Below are positions 20,572-32,790 of a DNA stretch of 64,000 bases, one piece after another. Below the pieces are notes generated by a model. That model was given only the letters and a program-made list of their open reading frames with translations, was not told where the DNA came from and searched no databases. The stretch is from the NCBI GenBank assembly GCA_001939145.1, contig LSRX01000851.1:75597-139596 (forward strand), written 5' to 3'. The stretch is from Symbiodinium microadriaticum. Lineage: Eukaryota; Sar; Dinophyceae; Suessiales; Symbiodiniaceae. The position numbers and the translations under genes are program-made. The first letter of the stretch is position 1, and every line of letters starts with the position of its first letter.

Positions 20572-20655
20572 TTCAAACCCTTCATTCCTGGAGCCCTGAG
20601 AGTCCGCAACTCTGGAGCCGTAAACCCTCCAGAATGCAAGCAGTCTCACTAGGAC

Positions 20656-20766
20656 GATGAAGTGATATGGATTGCGATGTAAAGACTGCATTACCTAGGA
20701 CCCTGAACTACGGGAATTGTGGTATATCCCTTATTGTGGGTAATGCAGGATTTAGATCATCCAGCC
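20656..20766. mobile_element. Family D element copy 1 (diverged)
   Basis: The interior GGACCCTGAACTACGGGAAT, TGTGGTATATCCCTTATT and GGGTAATGCAGGATTTAGATC matches copies at 38462-38558 and 59850-59946 closely. The left end is rearranged, with about 15 extra bases (GATGAAGTGATATGGATTGC) before CTGCATTACC. Confidence 0.7.
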
Positions 20767-20989
20767 GTATGGGTGGATCTGTTGGTATCACCCAGTTGAG
20801 TGCCGACCGGTGCCGGGGAGCGAGAGGATTTAAGAAAGAACTCTACGCCTTCAAACCACTAAGCCCTAAAGCCCAACGCCTTAAGTTAAAGCCCTAAAGC
20901 CAAGCCGTAAATTCAGGGACCGAGCGACCGCCTCTGCCATATGCCTTCAGCGAGGGTGGTATCGGACATCCTGAGGCCGATGTTAGGAT

Positions 20990-21215
20990 TTTAGGATTTA
21001 GGATTTTAGGCTTTAGGGCTTAACGGCTCTAGGGTGTTAGGATTTATAGGGTTTAGGTTTCATGTCAGGAGTCCCATGGGGTTTAGGGTTTCCGGGCGTA
21101 GGGTTTATGTAGGGTTTTGGGACTTATCGCTTAGGTGTTACGGTTTCGGGTAGGGTTTCAGGTTTAAGGCTTTGTGGGTTTAGGGTTTAGGGGTTTAGGG
21201 CTTAGGGTTTAGGGT
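20990..21215 (+). repeat. TTTAGG/TTTAGGG degenerate tract
   Basis: Starts with GGATTTTAGG units, grades into GGTTTAGGG and ends with a well-kept GGGTTTAGGGTTTAGGGG run. Confidence 0.65.
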
Positions 21216-22013
21216 CATATGGGAGGGGGCAAGGCGCTGATTCGACAAGGACAAGCTTCGGGTGGACAAACCGGTTGAAAATGTTGGCGGTGGCTCTTTG
21301 CAGCAAGAAGTATCCTTAAAAATCTGAACCCCGACTACAATTTAGGGGCGGGGGTCCAGATGTTTTTTCCTGTTCAAAGTAGAAATCAGAAAGGCTTGTT
21401 GAAAAAGCAGGGAGAAGGTCAAACAGTCCTAGTTGGCTACGCAGGAGTACACCGAAGAACTGATAGTGCGCCGTTGCGGGCTTGTGGTGGCTAACGAAAG
21501 AGCTGCTGCCGCACTACCCGCGAATGGGTGGAGTTTTTTTTTTGTTTGTCTCCGCTTGCTTTGGGGTCGCCTGAGTGTCAATGAGCCTTCGATGCCCACG
21601 CCTGCCTGATTTTAGGAAGCTCCCACATTGAAGTGTTGGTGAGTGTATATAAGACTCCTTTGCAAACCTATGGGTGGCTTTGTTCGATTCTATGGGCTGT
21701 AAGAGTTGGACAGTCATTCACCGGACCCTTACTTCACATGGAGCTTCTTGAACCGTAGATGTTGCAATGACATATATTCCGATGAACAAGGCTACCCAGC
21801 ATAATTACGCAGCTTTACTCACTCCCTTCTGCTAGAGACACAGAGGAAAGGAATCTGAGGAAGTCTGGAATCTCACAAACAGCTCCAGTTTAAGCCTGGC
21901 GCTGCATCCTCCATGAAAGGTTTGCCGCCGACCGTGCGTGTACTTCAACAGGCAGAGTCGGGAGAGACTGAACATGGTAGATAGCAAGCCAGGCAAAAGG
22001 GCCTCCATCGACG

Positions 22014-22298
22014 GATGGTGGTGCTGGTGATGATGATGGTGACGGTGATGATTGTGATGACGGGGATGGCGGTGATGGTAGTGGTGGCGGTGGTGGTTTT
22101 GGTGATAATGATGACGATGTGGCGATGAGGATGATGACGATGCTGACAACGACCGCCGACAGCGATTACGATGACGGGGGGGCATCCTGATGGTTACGAT
22201 GGTCCTGATGGTGGCGAGGAACATCAAGAACAAGATCGCAACGAAGAAGAGCTGGCGACGGTACTGACGACGGTTCTGACAAACATGATGTTGCTGCT

Positions 22299-22329
<31 letters not shown>

Positions 22330-22415
22330 ATGATACGATTATGATGAGGATGAGGAGGGTGAGGATGGTGATGATAATGATGGTGGTGGTGGTGGTGGTA
22401 ATGATGATGGTCGTG
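22014..22415. repeat. Triplet-rich low-complexity DNA (GAT, GGT, GCT)
   Basis: Dense GATGATG, GGTGGT and TGCTGCTG runs cover 400 bp. Histidine-rich (HHHRHH) and methionine-rich frames on both strands are produced by the triplets. Confidence 0.85.
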
Positions 22416-22549
22416 GTACCTGTGCGGGCAGCTACTTGTTTCTGCTACTTCCACACGCATCGGAGCACAGAGCATGCTTGCAGACTCAGTAGGGGTTTTG
22501 GGTGCAGGGCTTGTTGTTTTTTCTTGGGGGGGGGGGGGGGGATGGGTTA

Positions 22550-22815
22550 GGGTGTTGGTGGATTTGGGGGGTTAAGAGTTTTGAGGTTTTTGGGGGATTT
22601 ATGGTTTGGCGTCTAGGGTTTAGGGTGTTAGGGTTTTGGGGGCTTTAGGGTTTGAGGGTGCCGGAGAGGTTAAGGGATCCATGGCTTTTTGAGCATCGTG
22701 TTGGGGGTGGTGCCGTGGGGCTTATGATAGGGTTTAGGGACTTAGGGATTTAGGGGTTTAGGGTTTAGGGGTTTAGGGATTCAGAGTTTTAGGGCTTCAG
22801 GTGTTTGAGGCTTAG
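22550..22815 (+). repeat. TTTAGGG-derived tract next to a G-run
   Basis: A run of 14 G at about 22527-22540 precedes degenerate GGGTTTAGGG units that are best preserved at 22730-22790. Confidence 0.6.
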
Positions 22816-23666
22816 CGTGGACTCAAATGTAGGAATGTAGGAATGACTGACAACCGAGACAGGACTCTTGACCGAGTATCAGGGCTTTCATAGCAGTATA
22901 TGCTACAAGGAAGCGCCGTGGACTGAAATTTATTCGATCTCCGAGACTGGCAGCTTGAGGCGACTTTAAAACTGACTGAAGCCTGGGCCCCAATCACCCA
23001 AGACAAGTTAGACCCTGAACCCCCAAAGATTGCCTCCTGCTCCTGGCAGGGGATTTTGTCACAGCGGTGCTGCCTGCAGGGCACTGAGAGAGAGAAAAAT
23101 CGCCGTTTGCAAGTAAAAGAGTAGTACCTAGAGCACTGAGTTATGAATGCCTGTCCCCTACCAGGCCTTCTAGATTCTAGTAGTTATCTTCATATTATCA
23201 TTGCTCCCTTCACAAGGGTTTGAGTGAACTCCTACTGCTGACCTTGAAGTGTTTGAAGTAGCCATCGAAAAAACACGCTCTTTTTCACCAACCCTTGGTC
23301 CACAGAATGTTTTTCGCTGCATGGAGAATGCCCTTTTTCGGTACTACTTACCTACTTGCTGAACCCGAACCAGAAGCCCTGAACTCGAAACCCTAAACTA
23401 GGCCCTAAACCCCAAGCTAAGCCCTACACTAAACCCCACCCCTCCTTTCATCTAAGAATCTCTTGGTAGCCTCATTGCCAGAGTCCACAAGGTTTAGGGT
23501 TGAGGGTAGCTTAATCACTGGTTTGGGGTCTATGGGGTTTAGTCTAGGCTAAACTGTAACTTGAGGAGTACTTGATTCAGGAGCTTTGGAATCTCTCTGG
23601 GCTTTTTCAGGGGCTCCACTCGACTCCCGGACCCTTTTTTGCTGAGGCGGCTACTGCCATCACCAG

Positions 23667-23760
23667 CACCCGGACCGCGAAGCCAAGCTGGACAAGAAGC
23701 AGCGTCTTACCCTTGACGAGATCACGAAGGCTCGAGAGCTCTTCCTTGCTGGCTCTGAGA
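23667..23760 (+). CDS. Possible coding exon or gene fragment
   Basis: After a C/T run (CCCTTTTTTGC) and an AG at 23665-23666, one frame gives HPDREAKLDKKQRLTLDEIT then KARELFLAGS. This charged, helix-like sequence looks like real protein, unlike the frames around it. The frame stays open downstream to about 23960, but from about 23880 it runs into CCCTAAA repeat, so the coding part must end earlier. Upstream the frame is closed by TGA. No partner exon was found, so it may be an exon, a fragment of a dead gene or chance. Confidence 0.3.
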
Positions 23761-24429
23761 GATCTTCCTGCCTCAAAGTCCGAACCCCGAAAGTAGCTGC
23801 AAAGGGATATGCGCAAAGCTCAGACGTTCAAGCTCACAGAGGGGGTCGCGGTTCAAGGCTACCAAAGTCCTCTACCCCTCAACCCCTTGTGAATCTGAAC
23901 CCTCAACTCTGCAGCCTCAGCCCTAAACCCATAAGCCCTAAAACCTGAACCCGAAACCCCTGAAGCACGAAGCAGGCACAGCTTATCGCTTTGGTGTTGC
24001 ACTTCCTGCGTGAACGTGCAGAGGAGTCGGGGCCCCAGTGTCTCCTTGGGTTCTCTGCTTGGCTCTTCTTAGGGATTGTGTTTAAGTCGTTCATTCATTT
24101 AAGCTACCATAATAAGGAAGCCAGATTTTTGGGGTTACTATAGATCCTTAACCATGGCAGCGACCACAAATATGTATAACAAGAGCCCGCTATCGGCAGT
24201 AGTTGTTGTGGCTTACGGTTGGTTTTAGGGGGTCAGGGTTTACGGCCCAGGGTTGGGGGTTTAGCAGTTTAGGGTTTGAGGTTTTCCGGCTCCGTGAATA
24301 GTGATGTCGAGGGTAGTGCATCCCGGGGCTGCAGCAGGAGATTGGCTCTCTGGAGACTGGGGCTGCAGAGGGAGATGGAACCTGTAGAAGGGTATGCGGC
24401 TCGTGCCTCCTGGCGCTGTAGAGGGAGAT

Positions 24430-24660
24430 ATGCTCTTCAGAATACCTGCAGTACGGAGCATAGCACAGTAAAGCAGTACACTAGTAGAACAGCAGTACAG
24501 TCGTCATACAGTACTGGTAGTACAGCAGCAGTACAGTAGCCGCAGTAGAAGAGTACGCGTAGCAGTAGTAGTAGTAGTCGTCGTTGTCGTCGTCGTCGTA
24601 GTCGTCGTGTAGTACTAGTATAGAACTAGCAGCAGTAGTAGTTGTGGCAGTAGTAGCAGA
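24430..24660. repeat. AGTACAGT-type and GTC/GTA triplet repeat
   Basis: From 24440 to 24540 units like CAGTACAGTA and GTAGTACAGC recur with a spacing near 10 bp. From 24555 to 24660 AGT and CGT triplets take over. Confidence 0.7.
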
Positions 24661-25559
24661 GCCAACGAGACTAAAAGCCATTCATTTTGGCGACTTGCTC
24701 CTTTCATCCTCCATTCTCTACCAAGCCTGAGGCCTGTAGAGAATGAGTTTTCTCCGGCCTGTTGTTGTTATTGAACATGAGCAGACAAGGCAACGCAAGA
24801 CCAGAAATCCAGGCAATGTTTTTGCACCTTATAGATTCTTAGATGGCTGACCGAAAAGTTGTCAAATCCTAATAAGCCTGAGGGTTGCCGAAGACATCTA
24901 GACACAGCGCGGCACTAGCAAGCACACATGCATTGCAAGAAAACCACACGCAAGAAGCGTCGAGAGTCGCAGCAACATCAACAACCGATGACCGTCGTAC
25001 GGACCGAACGCAACAGGCGCAGTGCATGTCGTTAGAGGAAAACCACCATGCAACATAGTGATAGTGCAGAAAGTAATACTACCTACCGATCAGTCACATT
25101 CTAAGCACGGGCCATGCTGAGAACAGGACCACATATACTAGCAGTGTACTAACGGGCAGGTACAGAAACCATATAGAGTCTAGACTATGACACCCTCAGT
25201 CGCAGAACCTTGCACAACAAAGCCCCCCAAACACTCAAACCCGAAACCTCAGAAAGAGTCACTTAGAGTCTGTTGCAACAAGGACTGGCATGGCTCAAGA
25301 GGCGACAGAGGTCCTCGACATCTTTGCGGAGGAGAGTCTCTAAAACAAGGGCAGGGACACTGCCCTTCGTGTTTGGGGATTTGGCTGTACTTGTTTGGGT
25401 CTGTGTATGAGGAAGAGGGCCCATCCGCTAAGACTGACGATCACGGGGTTTTTTGAACGTTAAGGTTCATTACCAGGGCCGGTATATTATAGAACCCCTA
25501 TGGTGGCCCTTTAAGGGAGCCTTTCAAGAGCCCGATTCTTCTTGTTGTTATGATGATGA

Positions 25560-25625
25560 TTATGATTATCCCTAAACCCTAAACTCCTAAACCTAAACCC
25601 TAAACCAAAACCTAAAGCCCTAATG
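25560..25625 (-). repeat. CCCTAAA interstitial tract
   Basis: CCCTAAACCCTAAACTCCTA and following units, just after a GATTAT triplet-like patch. Confidence 0.7.
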
Positions 25626-25739
25626 ATCATCCTTCTTATTTTTGAGGCCTCCTTCATCTGTAGCAGGGCCCGGGCTGAGCTCCTTGGAGCCGTCGAACCG
25701 CCGTGGAAACATACGACGACCATTCAGCATCTGGCGTGG

Positions 25740-26065
25740 CCTGGGGTTTAAGGTTCAGAGTCTAGGGTTCTGAGTTCAGGGTTCAGGGATTCGGGTTTAG
25801 GGTTGCGGCCTCGGGGTTTAAGTGTAGGGTGTGCGTGTAACATAGAGAGTCTGAGAGGGAGAGGGAGGGAGAGAGAGAGAGAGAGAGATAGATAGAGAGA
25901 GAGTGTGGGTGCTATGCTTGGGATCGGACGCAGGAGCTCCGTTTTTTCGGTGGAGAGGAGCTTGCCGAGCTCGAATCAGCCACTCGTCTTCCTGATCCCT
26001 AGGAGAAGATCAAACTGTTTAGGGGTTTAGGGTTTAGGGGTTTAGGGTTTTAGGGTTATATGGCC
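25740..26065. repeat. Two TTTAGGG tracts around a GA-rich run
   Basis: Degenerate units at 25740-25830, then GAGAGGGAGAGGGAGGGAGA and (GA)n/(GATA) at 25850-25905, then ordinary DNA, then GTTTAGGGGTTTAGGG units at 26018-26060. Confidence 0.7.
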
Positions 26066-26754
26066 GGCCTTTGACATCCCTACACAAAGGGCCCACGATT
26101 TGTAGTTGGATCCTATTGTCGTCAACGTCACATTACTTAGTAGTGTTATGACAGTATCGTCCCATGTAGCCATACTGTACTGCAATGTACTCAAAGACTG
26201 CCTTCTAATGGCCCCAACGTTCCGGCACTCCAACAACATCTGAAAACCCGCAGCCAAGGACAGCAAGAATCGCAAGCTCGGTAAGGTGATGGCCAGGACC
26301 ATAGCCTTAGCACGCGGAGCTGACTGTATGTGTTTCTTGATGATTCCTTTGTGCATAAATAGGATATTATAAGAATCCCCGCAAAACCCTGGTCTTCGTG
26401 TTCAGGATTTTGGCGAAGCGAGCTTACTAGATATATGTCGATGCGATGCAGGTGAAGTGTCTGCAAAGATGGACCCGGCTGGTTGTTATTGACCTTGCGG
26501 CTGATGACAGCGTTTGCTCCTTGTGTCGAACGTCACGATGTTTAGCCCCCACCGAAATCCCCAAACAACACCAATGACAAGCCCAAGGTGTGTAGGCCAG
26601 AAGGAATTGTAATCCTTTTATCCAAAACACAAGCTTTAAACCCAAAAACTCAAAGCCTCATGGAACCCGAACAGAACCCGGCCAAGCTTTCAAGACCACT
26701 GAACTCCAAGTAGAACGCACACAGGTTCCACTAAAGAACACAGATCCCCAAGCC

Positions 26755-27235
26755 CGAAGCCCCAAGTCACCTAGCCCTAACCCGAAGCACTATAAATCAC
26801 CTCAACCTATGGACCTTACAACCTTTAACAACCCTAAAGCCCTCACAGTACAGTCTTTGTACCCCGAAAGAAACGAGCCTTTAAAGAGCCCTATAAGCCC
26901 TAACCCCTAAGCCCTTACATAACCTTTACAGAACCACCTTACTCTCAAGCCCTATAAGCCCTTAAAGAACCCTCAAAGGAGCCTTACAGGAGTCCCTAAA
27001 CACTTATATATATATATATATACATATACAAATTATAAACCTTAAACCGTAAAGACTCCTTCAGAACCGTCGCCCTTAAGAGCCGTCACCCGAAACCAAC
27101 CCTAAACCCTACACCCCCGGAGCCTTTTAGAGGGAGCCCTGAAAGAAAGCCCCCCCCCCCCTTAGCCCTAAACCCTAAACCCTAAACCCCGAACCTTAAA
27201 CCCTAAACCCTGAACCTTAAACCCTAAACCGGAGG
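26755..27235 (-). repeat. Mixed CCCTAAA and CCCTATAAGCCC repeats
   Basis: 26870-27000 carries the CCCTATAAGCCCTTA-type minisatellite (complement of the unit at 19.3 kb). A (TA)n run is at 27004-27022. Good CCCTAAACCCTAAACCC units are at 27165-27235 after a run of 10-11 C. Confidence 0.7.
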
Positions 27236-27314
27236 ATGTCCTTCGGTGCGCTTCTAAGCCTCGCCTCTCACCGCTTGGACCGCGACCCGCTTCTGGGCGC
27301 CGAGGGTTCGGGGG

Positions 27315-27455
27315 GTTCTACAAGGACCCATATTCTATTATACAGGGTTTTGGGGTTTAGGGAGCTATAAGAACCCATGTTCTATGATATGGGGTTTAGG
27401 GTTTAGGGATCTATCAGAGCCCATATTCCGTGATATGGGGTTTAGGGTTTAGGGC
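27315..27455 (+). repeat. Tandem repeat, three units of about 46 bp
   Basis: Each unit has CTA(C/T)(A)A(A/C)(G)(A/G)(A/G)CCCAT(A/G)TTC, then TATGATATGGGGTTTAGGGT or a variant. The CCCAT cores are at about 27328, 27374 and 27419. Each unit is a unique segment fused to two TTTAGGG heptamers, so the telomere-type repeat has been amplified with its neighbour. Confidence 0.8.
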
Positions 27456-27989
27456 TTCGGAGTTTGTGCCTTTGGGTTTAGGGTTTAGGGCTACAGGTTG
27501 AGGGTTGAGGGTTTAGGGCTAGGTATTAAAATAGTGATTACTATAAGGCCGACGCGCCTTGTTTTCCCTGGCGTTCTCCTTGCGTTTCGGGGCTGATTCT
27601 TGATTCAGGCTTGTTCTCTTGCTGTCGGGGTTGTAGGTCTAAAGGGTGATGGGCGTGCGCTCATGACGGACATGTCTCGAGAACTTTCATCAAAAAGCGC
27701 CGCAGTGTTGGCTTTTTGTTCGCCCTCTCTTGCTTTCGGGGTTGGAACGCCCGAAGGTCGAAAGCCCCAACGCCGCAGGAAAGCATGGAAGAGATCCCCA
27801 GCCCTTCTTGCCCACGGTTTAGGGTTTAGGGTCTAGGGTTTAGGGTTTAGGGGTTAGCGGTTAAGGGTTCAGAAACGACTCCCTGGTTCTCAGCAGCGAA
27901 TGGGGGAAGTGGGTTACAGCGACTACTAGGAGGAACTGTAGGTTCCCCAAGAGCCAGAGAGAAAAGAGGGGCTGCGAATCACAAGATAC

Positions 27990-28800
27990 TCTGATAGAAT
28001 ATAACATAATTCAGTTTAAAATATGATACTCGTATTATGTAACATAATTCAGTATAACAGAATGTATAATATATCATAATTCACTATCGCAGAATATGAT
28101 AGATTATAATATGATGTAATATAAGAGTCTACACACCAATAAGTATGATACAATATAATATGAATGTTAGATTATATAATATGTTACGATATGATATATG
28201 ATAATGTATCTTATTATGTAAAGTACATGTACATGTTACAAAAATAATATAAGACAACAACAGAGAAGCACGGTACACTATAATGTAACATGGTTTGATG
28301 CAATACAAGCACCGAAAGAACTTTGTGCTTGAGCTCCTCAGGTTCCAACGTCGTCTCAGCCAGGCGTGGTGTCTTGCATCTTATGCTTTTGGGCTTTTGG
28401 CTTTTGGGCGGATCTCCTTAGGAAGATTTGAGGCCTGAACAATCCGAATAAGATGTCGGTAATATTGTTTTCATGAAGATAAAGTATATTACATTGTATG
28501 ATATCGTATTATAGTATTTTGCATTTTATATTGCATCATACTGTATCATGCTTTATCATGCTATAATATACTATTATAGTAAGACATAAGATGTCATGAG
28601 ATACTATAACATAGTTATATCGTATTACATCATTATACCATAGTACATCAGAACCCATCAAACTCTATTATGTTTATCCTAGCTTATCTTACGATATCTT
28701 ATGTTGTAAGATATGATATGATATTGTGTTGCATTATGTAGTATAGCATAACAGTATGTTGTATGGTACTACATGCAAACGTACTTGTATTGTACTATCT
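27990..28800. repeat. AT-rich low-complexity block
   Basis: Two stretches (27990-28290 and 28450-28800) are made of words such as ATAATATGAT, TGTAATATAA and TATCTTATGTTG. They are separated by about 150 bp of normal sequence. The composition contrasts sharply with the surroundings. No frame survives in it. It may be a decayed pentamer or decamer satellite. Confidence 0.7.
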
Positions 28801-30660
28801 CAGGCTTTACTACAGAGGATAAAACCCCGGGAGAGACCTGGAACCAAAGCGTTTGTTTAGCACATGGCTACGGCTTAGGCTTTCGGGTTCAAGGTTCAGG
28901 GTTTAGACGTTATAAGCTTTGGGGTTTAAGGTTCAGGTTTTAAGATCCGCTAGGAAACCAACCTGGGATCAGGTGGCAAGAACTTTCGGCCAATCCTTCA
29001 AAGCTCTCTGCACTTGACGGATTATGGGCATCGGCAACCCCGGCTAAGGCGCGTAGAGTAAGACTTACGGACTTCGTAAATCCATGAACCTCCAAACAAC
29101 CCTAAAGCCGCACCAGCAACACTGGTGTGGAGCATTTAGGGGCTAGGGATTAATGTTTAGGGTTTGCAATGCATTGCACTCATCAACACGGCAGCGCGAG
29201 AGGCGTTGGAAACGTTGCGTCGGTCGGTGTGAGGCCGGCGTGTCAGGTTAAGGGGTGGGAGGGACATGGGTACTGTATATATTGCAGTCCAGCAGTACAT
29301 ATCGATCATTCTATCCAGTAATACTATAGCATACAATGCTGCACTTTGCTAGCTATCTGTAGCTACATTACATTATTGAGATTGTTCGTCCTGCTATCGC
29401 AGACTTTCGTCCTGAGATTTACCATCAGCTTGAACGCAACGCGCGCAGGCCACTGGGGCGCTTTACATTCTGCTTCGTCAGGTTGGGGGTAAGTGCATGG
29501 TATTTGCAAACATGGTCGGAGGTCATTCGTGAAGGTTTTCAGAAGGACGATTTGAGAGGTTCCAGGGTGTTGTTGCAGATTTGGCGCTCATTTGAGGATC
29601 AAGGCGTCCACAGAAACCCTAAACCTAAACCCCAAAGCCCAACCCAATTCTTCAAAGTCTGAGCTCTGAAACACGGAGCATTCTAGGAGCCGATCTGCGA
29701 AGCAAGCCGGGGGACCATCTCTTCTGCTGAAATTCCATAATCTGCACCTGCGGCCCAGCGCCAAGACCTGAATCTCGAATGCTCAAAGATCTAGAGCCCT
29801 TTTCACCACCCTTATGAGCCCTGCAACACCCCAAAAAGGCACTGTCAGAGCTGAAAGCCCCTTAAGACAGCAACCGAAGCCGACGCCTTCGAGGTGTGAA
29901 CTCGAAGTCGAGCTGAACACTGCAGCTTAAATGCGAATTCAAGCGTCGTACAATTGCTGCTTGGATGTTTTCATGTTTGGGGGGTTTGGGCCGTTTGAGT
30001 TTAGGGTTTAGGGCCTAATAGGGTTTAGGGCATGTTTGGGGGGTTTTGGGTTGGAAGCTTTTGTCAGGTTTGGGCTCAAGGTGGTTTGGCTGTTCGGATG
30101 GTTCAGGTGAGGGAGGTTTCCCAGCGTTTTCTGCCCTAAACTTTATAAACCCTACATACAGGCGATTAAAGACGTCGGTGGTTGCGGCAAGGACAGAGAA
30201 GACTGATTAAGGACCCTTAAAGCCCCAAACTCGACCCCCTTTATGCCCCGAAGCCCGCTTCTGGTAGAGCACCATCCCAGAATCCAAGTCAATCGGGTTC
30301 GGTTCTGCACCCTAAACCCCAAAACGCTAAGCCGTATGCCTTGCACCTGCCGCTCTTCGATTCATGTATTGTGACCTTTACCCTAAACCCTTAATCTCTG
30401 TCTCCGGGACCCTAAAAACGCCTAAATAAACCCTACCAACCTCACATATCCCGTAACCCCGAAGTACCTTAAATAAACCCGAAATACCCTTAAACTCCTA
30501 AACCCCCAAAACCGGCCCAAACCCCTAAACCCCGAACCTTAAACCCCTAAGCCTCTTTCATGCTCAAAAGCCGAGGCTCAAGGAAGCGTTTGATTTTCTA
30601 ATTTCTACAGATTTCCGGCGAGGGAACGGCAAAATGGGGCTGCTTTGCTCTTTCCTTTTG
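28801..30660. other. No gene recognised; short telomeric patches
   Basis: TTTAGGG-type patches at 28860-28945, 29140-29165 and 29995-30060, and CCCTAAA-type at 29615-29645 and 30375-30560. The frames at 29652-29834 and 30152-30346 (minus) are short and contain GFRVQ-type peptide or none of note. Confidence 0.4.
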
Positions 30661-31744
30661 TTTAGGCTTTCGGGTTGAGGGTTTAGGGCTTTCGGGTTTT
30701 TCGGGTTAGGGTTGGGGGAACTTGGCTTATGTCCTGTTGGTTCAGGCTCGAGGTCTTCCTCTACCGCCTCCTAGCAGCACTTGTATCAAAAGTTGTCTTG
30801 AGCGGCTGGTCTGAAGAATGTTCCCAACCGTCAACAGTATCAGAGACGAGTGCTGTAGCCCTTACACTGACGCTTTCAAAACAAACGTTCTAGTAGCCCC
30901 TCCAATTTTCAACCCGCATAATAATGACCCTGTAATGCAATAGATTATGGAGCAGTATATGACATGACATAACATAAGGTACCATAATGCATAGCATATG
31001 GCAAAAGTTAAAGGTATATGACTAGTTGACTGCGCTCTCCAATATGAAAATAGTTCTTATGATAAAAAGCTTGCTATCCTACCCGTACTTGCAGCCTCTG
31101 AGCCGAATCGCCCTGGCTGACGGTCCACAGTCAGCGGCTTGCGTAAGAAGCCGCGGCTTTCTTTGCTTCAGCTCCCCGGGAGGATCCCAAGACGCAGATC
31201 CCTTAATATATGGGGCTTCAGGAAGGGTTTAGGGCCGTTTAGGGCCCCGGTTTATGGAGGGTTTAGGGGTGCCTTTCAAGGGCGTTTATTGTAAAGCACC
31301 CCTTAGGAGTAGACGGTTTCATATCAGAGGATCTACTTCTCAGGCTCCTCCCGGGGGTCTGGCTTTGCCTCAGCCCTGTATCGAGGTCAGGAAGACCTGA
31401 ATTTGCAAAAAAAGCACTTGCAACGGGAGGAGAGGGCAGTCGCATAAGGTCACCAGCGTGCCAAGGCAAGACTCCGGTCTGTGCAGAAGCATTCCAGAGA
31501 GGGAGTGGCAGCTTTTTCTACATTCTGCAAGCTCTATTCGTCATGTGCAAGGGAACAGGCCTAAACCTAACCTTTTCTGTAAGCGGATAGTTGATGCTGC
31601 TGCTTCTGCACAGGTTTTTTTCGCAAGCAAGCGACGTCTTTGGAGTCGGCGCGTCTCGATCCCCAATTCTGCGGCTCTCTGATCAGGCATCCCTAATTTC
31701 ATCCTGGCTCAGCAGTCGCGCACATCATCATGCTCAAGGTTGCG

Positions 31745-31935
31745 GGATCATCATCATCATCATCATCATCATTATCAACCCTGAACCCTAAACCCCTAAA
31801 CCCTAAACCCATCACCATCATTATCATCATCGTCGTCACCGTCGTCGTCGGCATCACCATGGTCGCCATCATGGACAAGTTCAGCCCCGCCTCACGCCAC
31901 CATCCTCGTCGCCATCGTTCTCAGTAGCGTTTGTC
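31745..31935. repeat. (ATC)n microsatellite split by CCCTAAA
   Basis: ATCATCATC runs at 31748-31775 are followed by CCTGAACCCTAAACCCCTAA at about 31779-31812. Then ATCATT, GTCGTC and CATC triplets run to 31920. A CCCTAAA tract therefore sits inside a triplet repeat. Confidence 0.75.
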
Positions 31936-32704
31936 ACTCAAAAAATCCCTGAAGACGATGGCTTCTATGTCTCGGTGAGGCGATGTAGAAGGTCCCCCTC
32001 AACTTATCAGTTAAAGGGCCTGTCTTGTCCCTTTTTGTTGGCCGCAGGAGAGACGACGATTTGGGGTTCGGACGGCCGTTGCAGGGTCTGAAAGCCTGGT
32101 TTGTCATGGCCTTGGAGTAGAAAGTCGCGTGAAGGATATGCCACTCCTAAGCCTTGCCTGAGCCCTGCGAAACCTGCCTTTCTAATTTTTAGGGATCCGT
32201 GCTTTAGGACAGGGTTGAGGTGTTGCTTTGGTTTTTACGGGTTCAGGGCTGAGGCCGGTACCATGTTGAGCAAAAGCCCCTGCTCGTGAGACGAATGCTG
32301 CAATTCTCGCTGTTGCTCATGTTCTCAATGTGACTGTGGCTAGTTGTTGCCACTGTTGGCATAAACTCGTAGCAACTCTGCCCATGCATGTTATTGCGCG
32401 CCTTGTTATTGGTTTTGACAGCTTAGGCACGCAACAATATGTTGCAATGACAAAGGTATAATATGTACACATTCTCTCTTACACGCACACACACACACAC
32501 ACGAGCTACAAGAAATATTCCTTGCCTTTACGTACTCGTACAGGCGACAACAGACCCTGGAACCTTTCGACGGGTTACGCCGTGACTTTTGAGAGCGACG
32601 TTGAGCCACGTCCGTGGAACTGTTTAAAGGACGGTGCACGCGCGAGCAAGCGGCATTGGGCTCGTTTGGTTCACAACTGCTCAACCAAGGGACTGTTTCT
32701 AAAC

Positions 32705-32790
32705 GGTTCCCAATATTATTCCTTGGGTTCCTTATCACAAAATTTATTACAATATAACCGAAAACCATATTCTAAGTATTGAGGCCCCTA
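32705..32790. mobile_element. Family H element copy
   Basis: Reads TTCCCAATATTATTCCTTGG ... CGAAAACCATATTCTAAGTA then TTGAGGCCCCTAC. The right end matches the family H right end at 20571 (TAAGGCCCCTGC). The left end is weakly inverted. Confidence 0.5.

Noticed and set aside
25285-25302. Spliced-leader relic at TGGCTCAAG
   Set aside because: Only nine bases match; such a word is expected by chance in 128 kb of double-strand sequence, and no gene follows.
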